A stretch of 64,000 nt of DNA from positions 1 through 64,000 of the forward strand of contig JADKFE010000029.1 in the NCBI GenBank assembly GCA_016717595.1, written 5' to 3'. A model generated the notes under the pieces. It had not been told where the DNA came from, made no database searches, and saw nothing but the letters and a program-made list of their open reading frames with translations. Origin of the DNA: Deltaproteobacteria bacterium (GTDB lineage Bacteria > Myxococcota_A > UBA796 > CAJQPC01). This document shows, piece by piece, positions 62,154 through 64,000 of this stretch. Each line of letters begins with the position of its first letter. Position 1 is the first letter of the stretch. A program made the position numbers and the translations under genes.

Positions 62154-62160
62154 CCGGCGG

Positions 62161-63138
62161 TCACTTACTAAGCAGCGCCGTCGTCCAGCCCGGATCCACC
62201 TCCGCCCAGGCGTGAACCTGAGCCCAGAGCTTGTCCCGCTCGGCCTCGTCCTCGTGTGTCCAGGGCAAGAGGTGCGTGGGCTGGGGCGCGCGGTCGAGCC
62301 AGAGCTTGCCCCGCTCGCCGGAGATTCTGGGGCAGGCCACGAGCCAGACCACGGTGTCGGCGCCCTCTTCAGGGCTGCGCAGGTGTTTGGCCGTGAAGCG
62401 GTGAAAGGTGGGCAGGCCCTTCTCGACGCCGGGGGTGTCGGCCCAGCCGGGGTGCATGGTGTTGAACGTCACACCTGTCGCGTTAAATCGCGCGGCGAGC
62501 TGCTCGCTGAGCACGACCTGGGCCCGCTTGGCGTCGGCGTAGGCCTGCACGCCGTCAAACCCTTTGTCTTGGTCGTGGTGAAGGGTGTCTACATCGAGGC
62601 GGCGGCTGTACATGCCGCCTGAAGCGACAAACACCACCCGGGCGCCTTGGGCCAAGAGCAGGCGCGGCGCGAGGGCCTCGGTGAGCACCATCGGGCCCAA
62701 CACATGGCAGGCCAAGGTGCTCTCAAAGCCCTCAGGGGTGCGGATCACCCGGCTCACCAGGGCCCCGGCGTTGTGGATGAGGCCATGAACCTCCCCCTCG
62801 GGCAGCGCCGCCGCCCAGGCCCGGCAGGCGGCGAGATGCGACACGTCGAGGAGCTCCGCCCGCACCTGGGCCCCGGGCACCTCGGCCCGAACCAAAGCGA
62901 CGGCGGCCTCGGTGCGGGCCTTGTCGCGGCCGACCATCAGCACCCGCGCCTTGAGCCGGGCCAGGGCCTTCGCCGTGGCGAGGCCGATCCCTGAGCTGGC
63001 CCCGGTGACGATGATCACCCGCCCGCTGAGGTCGACGTCGAGGTCTCCCGGCACAAAGCGGCGCTGGTGTCGCAAAAATCCCGAGCGGTCAAAGCTCAAG
63101 GCGACGGTGCGGTCAAGGATCGTGTCGAGGAGAGACAT
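62161..63138 (-). CDS. Short-chain dehydrogenase/reductase (DHRS12-like)
   Basis: From ATG at 63138 (MSLLDTILDRTVALSFDRSG), 325 residues. The Rossmann motif VTGASSGIGLATA, NAG in LIHNAGALV, the catalytic Ser in VASGGMYS and YxxxK in QAYADAKRAQ are all present, followed by MHPGWADTPGV. The N-terminal extension with FDRSGF is typical of the DHRS12-like group acting on lipids or other large substrates. Its start overlaps the end of the desaturase-like gene by 26 bp, so they are co-transcribed. Confidence 0.88.
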   Translation of the reverse strand: MSLLDTILDRTVALSFDRSGFLRHQRRFVPGDLDVDLSGRVIIVTGASSGIGLATAKALARLKARVLMVGRDKARTEAAVALVRAEVPGAQVRAELLDVSHLAACRAWAAALPEGEVHGLIHNAGALVSRVIRTPEGFESTLACHVLGPMVLTEALAPRLLLAQGARVVFVASGGMYSRRLDVDTLHHDQDKGFDGVQAYADAKRAQVVLSEQLAARFNATGVTFNTMHPGWADTPGVEKGLPTFHRFTAKHLRSPEEGADTVVWLVACPRISGERGKLWLDRAPQPTHLLPWTHEDEAERDKLWAQVHAWAEVDPGWTTALLSK

Positions 63139-64000
63139 CGGCGGGCCGGGGCGAGAGGGAGACGCTGGGCGCGGGCCGCCCACGCAAGAGGTAAGCGCCG
63201 AGCTTGTGCCCGCCCAGGGCCGTCGCCAAGGCGGACTGCCCGGGGAAGACGCTGTCGCCGACGAGGTACAGGCCCGGGGCCACGGCGCTGGGCCAGAAGG
63301 CTGTGTAGTGGTGAAGGCCCGCCCGCCGGGGCACCCCGCCGACGAGGCCCTGGCTGCGCCGGGTGAACCGCTGCCAGGTGCGGGGGCTGGCCGTCATCTC
63401 CGCCCGGCGCCCGGCGTGAAGCTCTGGGGCCAAGGCCGCGAGGGTCTGTCGCATCGACTCGTGGATCTGTCGCATGCGCTCACCCTGGCCCTCGGCGGGC
63501 AGGGCCAGAAGCTCGGGGATCGAGACGTGGGTGGAGATGGTCACCGTGCGGGCGCCGTCGTCCGCGCGCTCCTCATCGGCGGCGCTCACCGAGCAGAACA
63601 GGTGGTTCCCGTGGGTGAAGGGCCGTGATGGGTCCATCACCAGCTCGACGTGGTGGGCCTCGGGGCGAGGGCAGGCCTGGGGGTCGATGCGCAGGTACAA
63701 CATCGCCGCGCTCCAGCCCCCGGCGACGTCCTCCCCCAAGCGGTCCAAGCGAGGGATCGCGCCGGAGGTGGCGCCCATGAGCGCGCTCAGGTCTTGGGGG
63801 AGCAGGTTCGTGATCACCAGGGGCGCCCGCAGGGTCTCCCCCCGGGCCTCTACCGCCCAGCGCCCGGCCTCGCGGCGGATGGATTTAACGCGACAGGCCG
63901 AATAAAAGTGACCGCCTTGGGCCTCCACCCCGCGGGCCAAGGCCCAGGCGAGCTGGCCGATGCCGCCGTGAACGTGCCCCGCGCCCTGAAAGTAGTAGTC
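63113..64000 (-). CDS. Phytoene-desaturase-like FAD oxidoreductase, cut by window edge
   Basis: The reading frame runs off the window at 64000; only the C-terminal 290 or so residues are present. GHVHGGIGQLAWALARG and RVKSIRREAGRWAVEARG are the CrtI-type central block; the FAD-binding end is PGLYLVGDSVFPGQSALATALGGHKLG. Such enzymes desaturate or isomerise carotenoids, or oxidise related lipids. The overlap with the SDR gene suggests a shared lipid or carotenoid modification pathway. Confidence 0.82.
   Translation of the reverse strand, partial: DYYFQGAGHVHGGIGQLAWALARGVEAQGGHFYSACRVKSIRREAGRWAVEARGETLRAPLVITNLLPQDLSALMGATSGAIPRLDRLGEDVAGGWSAAMLYLRIDPQACPRPEAHHVELVMDPSRPFTHGNHLFCSVSAADEERADDGARTVTISTHVSIPELLALPAEGQGERMRQIHESMRQTLAALAPELHAGRRAEMTASPRTWQRFTRRSQGLVGGVPRRAGLHHYTAFWPSAVAPGLYLVGDSVFPGQSALATALGGHKLGAYLLRGRPAPSVSLSPRPADVSPRHDP

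Overview
The window is very GC-rich, densely packed bacterial DNA. Several marks point to a Myxococcota-like (myxobacterial) organism: MopE-type repeats (CDGLDNNCDG), thrombospondin type-3 calcium repeats, MYXO-CTERM-like C-termini (small Gly/Ala hydrophobic helix followed by RRRR), a DUF2330 protein, FHA/sigma-54 regulators, an MXAN_6230-type RING protein and a giant DUF4157 protein. The genus cannot be named from the sequence alone.

Layout. 1-6.6 kb: four recognisable genes all broken by multiple frameshifts (a sigma-54 activator, a MopE-like lipoprotein, a lipoprotein with a tandem CPEGW/GGGY repeat, a class C beta-lactamase-like hydrolase). 6.8-9.3 kb: two tandem paralogues of a TPR-type protein. 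9.4-14.0 kb: a tight operon of thiolase, FadB/FadJ-type enzyme, ferritin-like encapsulin cargo and encapsulin shell. 14.0-19.4 kb: Rpn-family nuclease plus a remnant, DMT transporter, EF-hand protein, RING/TerD-like protein. 19.4-20.0 kb: non-coding repeat cluster. 20.0-26.1 kb: HD phosphohydrolase, acyltransferase, fused 2-oxoacid dehydrogenase E1, Ppx/GppA, SixA, TPR-like protein. 26.2-29.1 kb: large calcium-repeat surface protein. 29.3-37.5 kb: DUF885 hydrolase, pyrophosphatase, beta-propeller-like protein, GT39-like membrane protein, small secreted protein, a protein made of 31 uninterrupted 11-residue repeats, and a hydrolase with a lamin-tail domain. 37.6-43.1 kb: hybrid histidine kinase, DNA methyltransferase, TPR gene behind a canonical sigma-54 promoter, degenerate FHA/sigma-54 activator. 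43.1-53.4 kb: envelope protein, DUF1905, sulfatase-like lipoprotein, asparagine-synthetase-like pseudoenzyme, PBP1C, FG-GAP lipoprotein, DUF2330 protein. 53.7-62.2 kb: a giant DUF4157 protein with a caspase-like dyad. 62.2-64 kb: SDR overlapping a carotenoid-desaturase-like FAD enzyme cut by the window edge.

The most interesting themes are the encapsulin nanocompartment translationally joined to beta-oxidation genes, the giant DUF4157/caspase-like protein, the hendecad-repeat protein, the pseudoenzyme AsnB, and sigma-54 control around 41-43 kb. Frameshifts recur in otherwise well-conserved genes; three of those that could be located sit in or next to C/G runs, so sequencing indels must be excluded before any of these genes is called dead.
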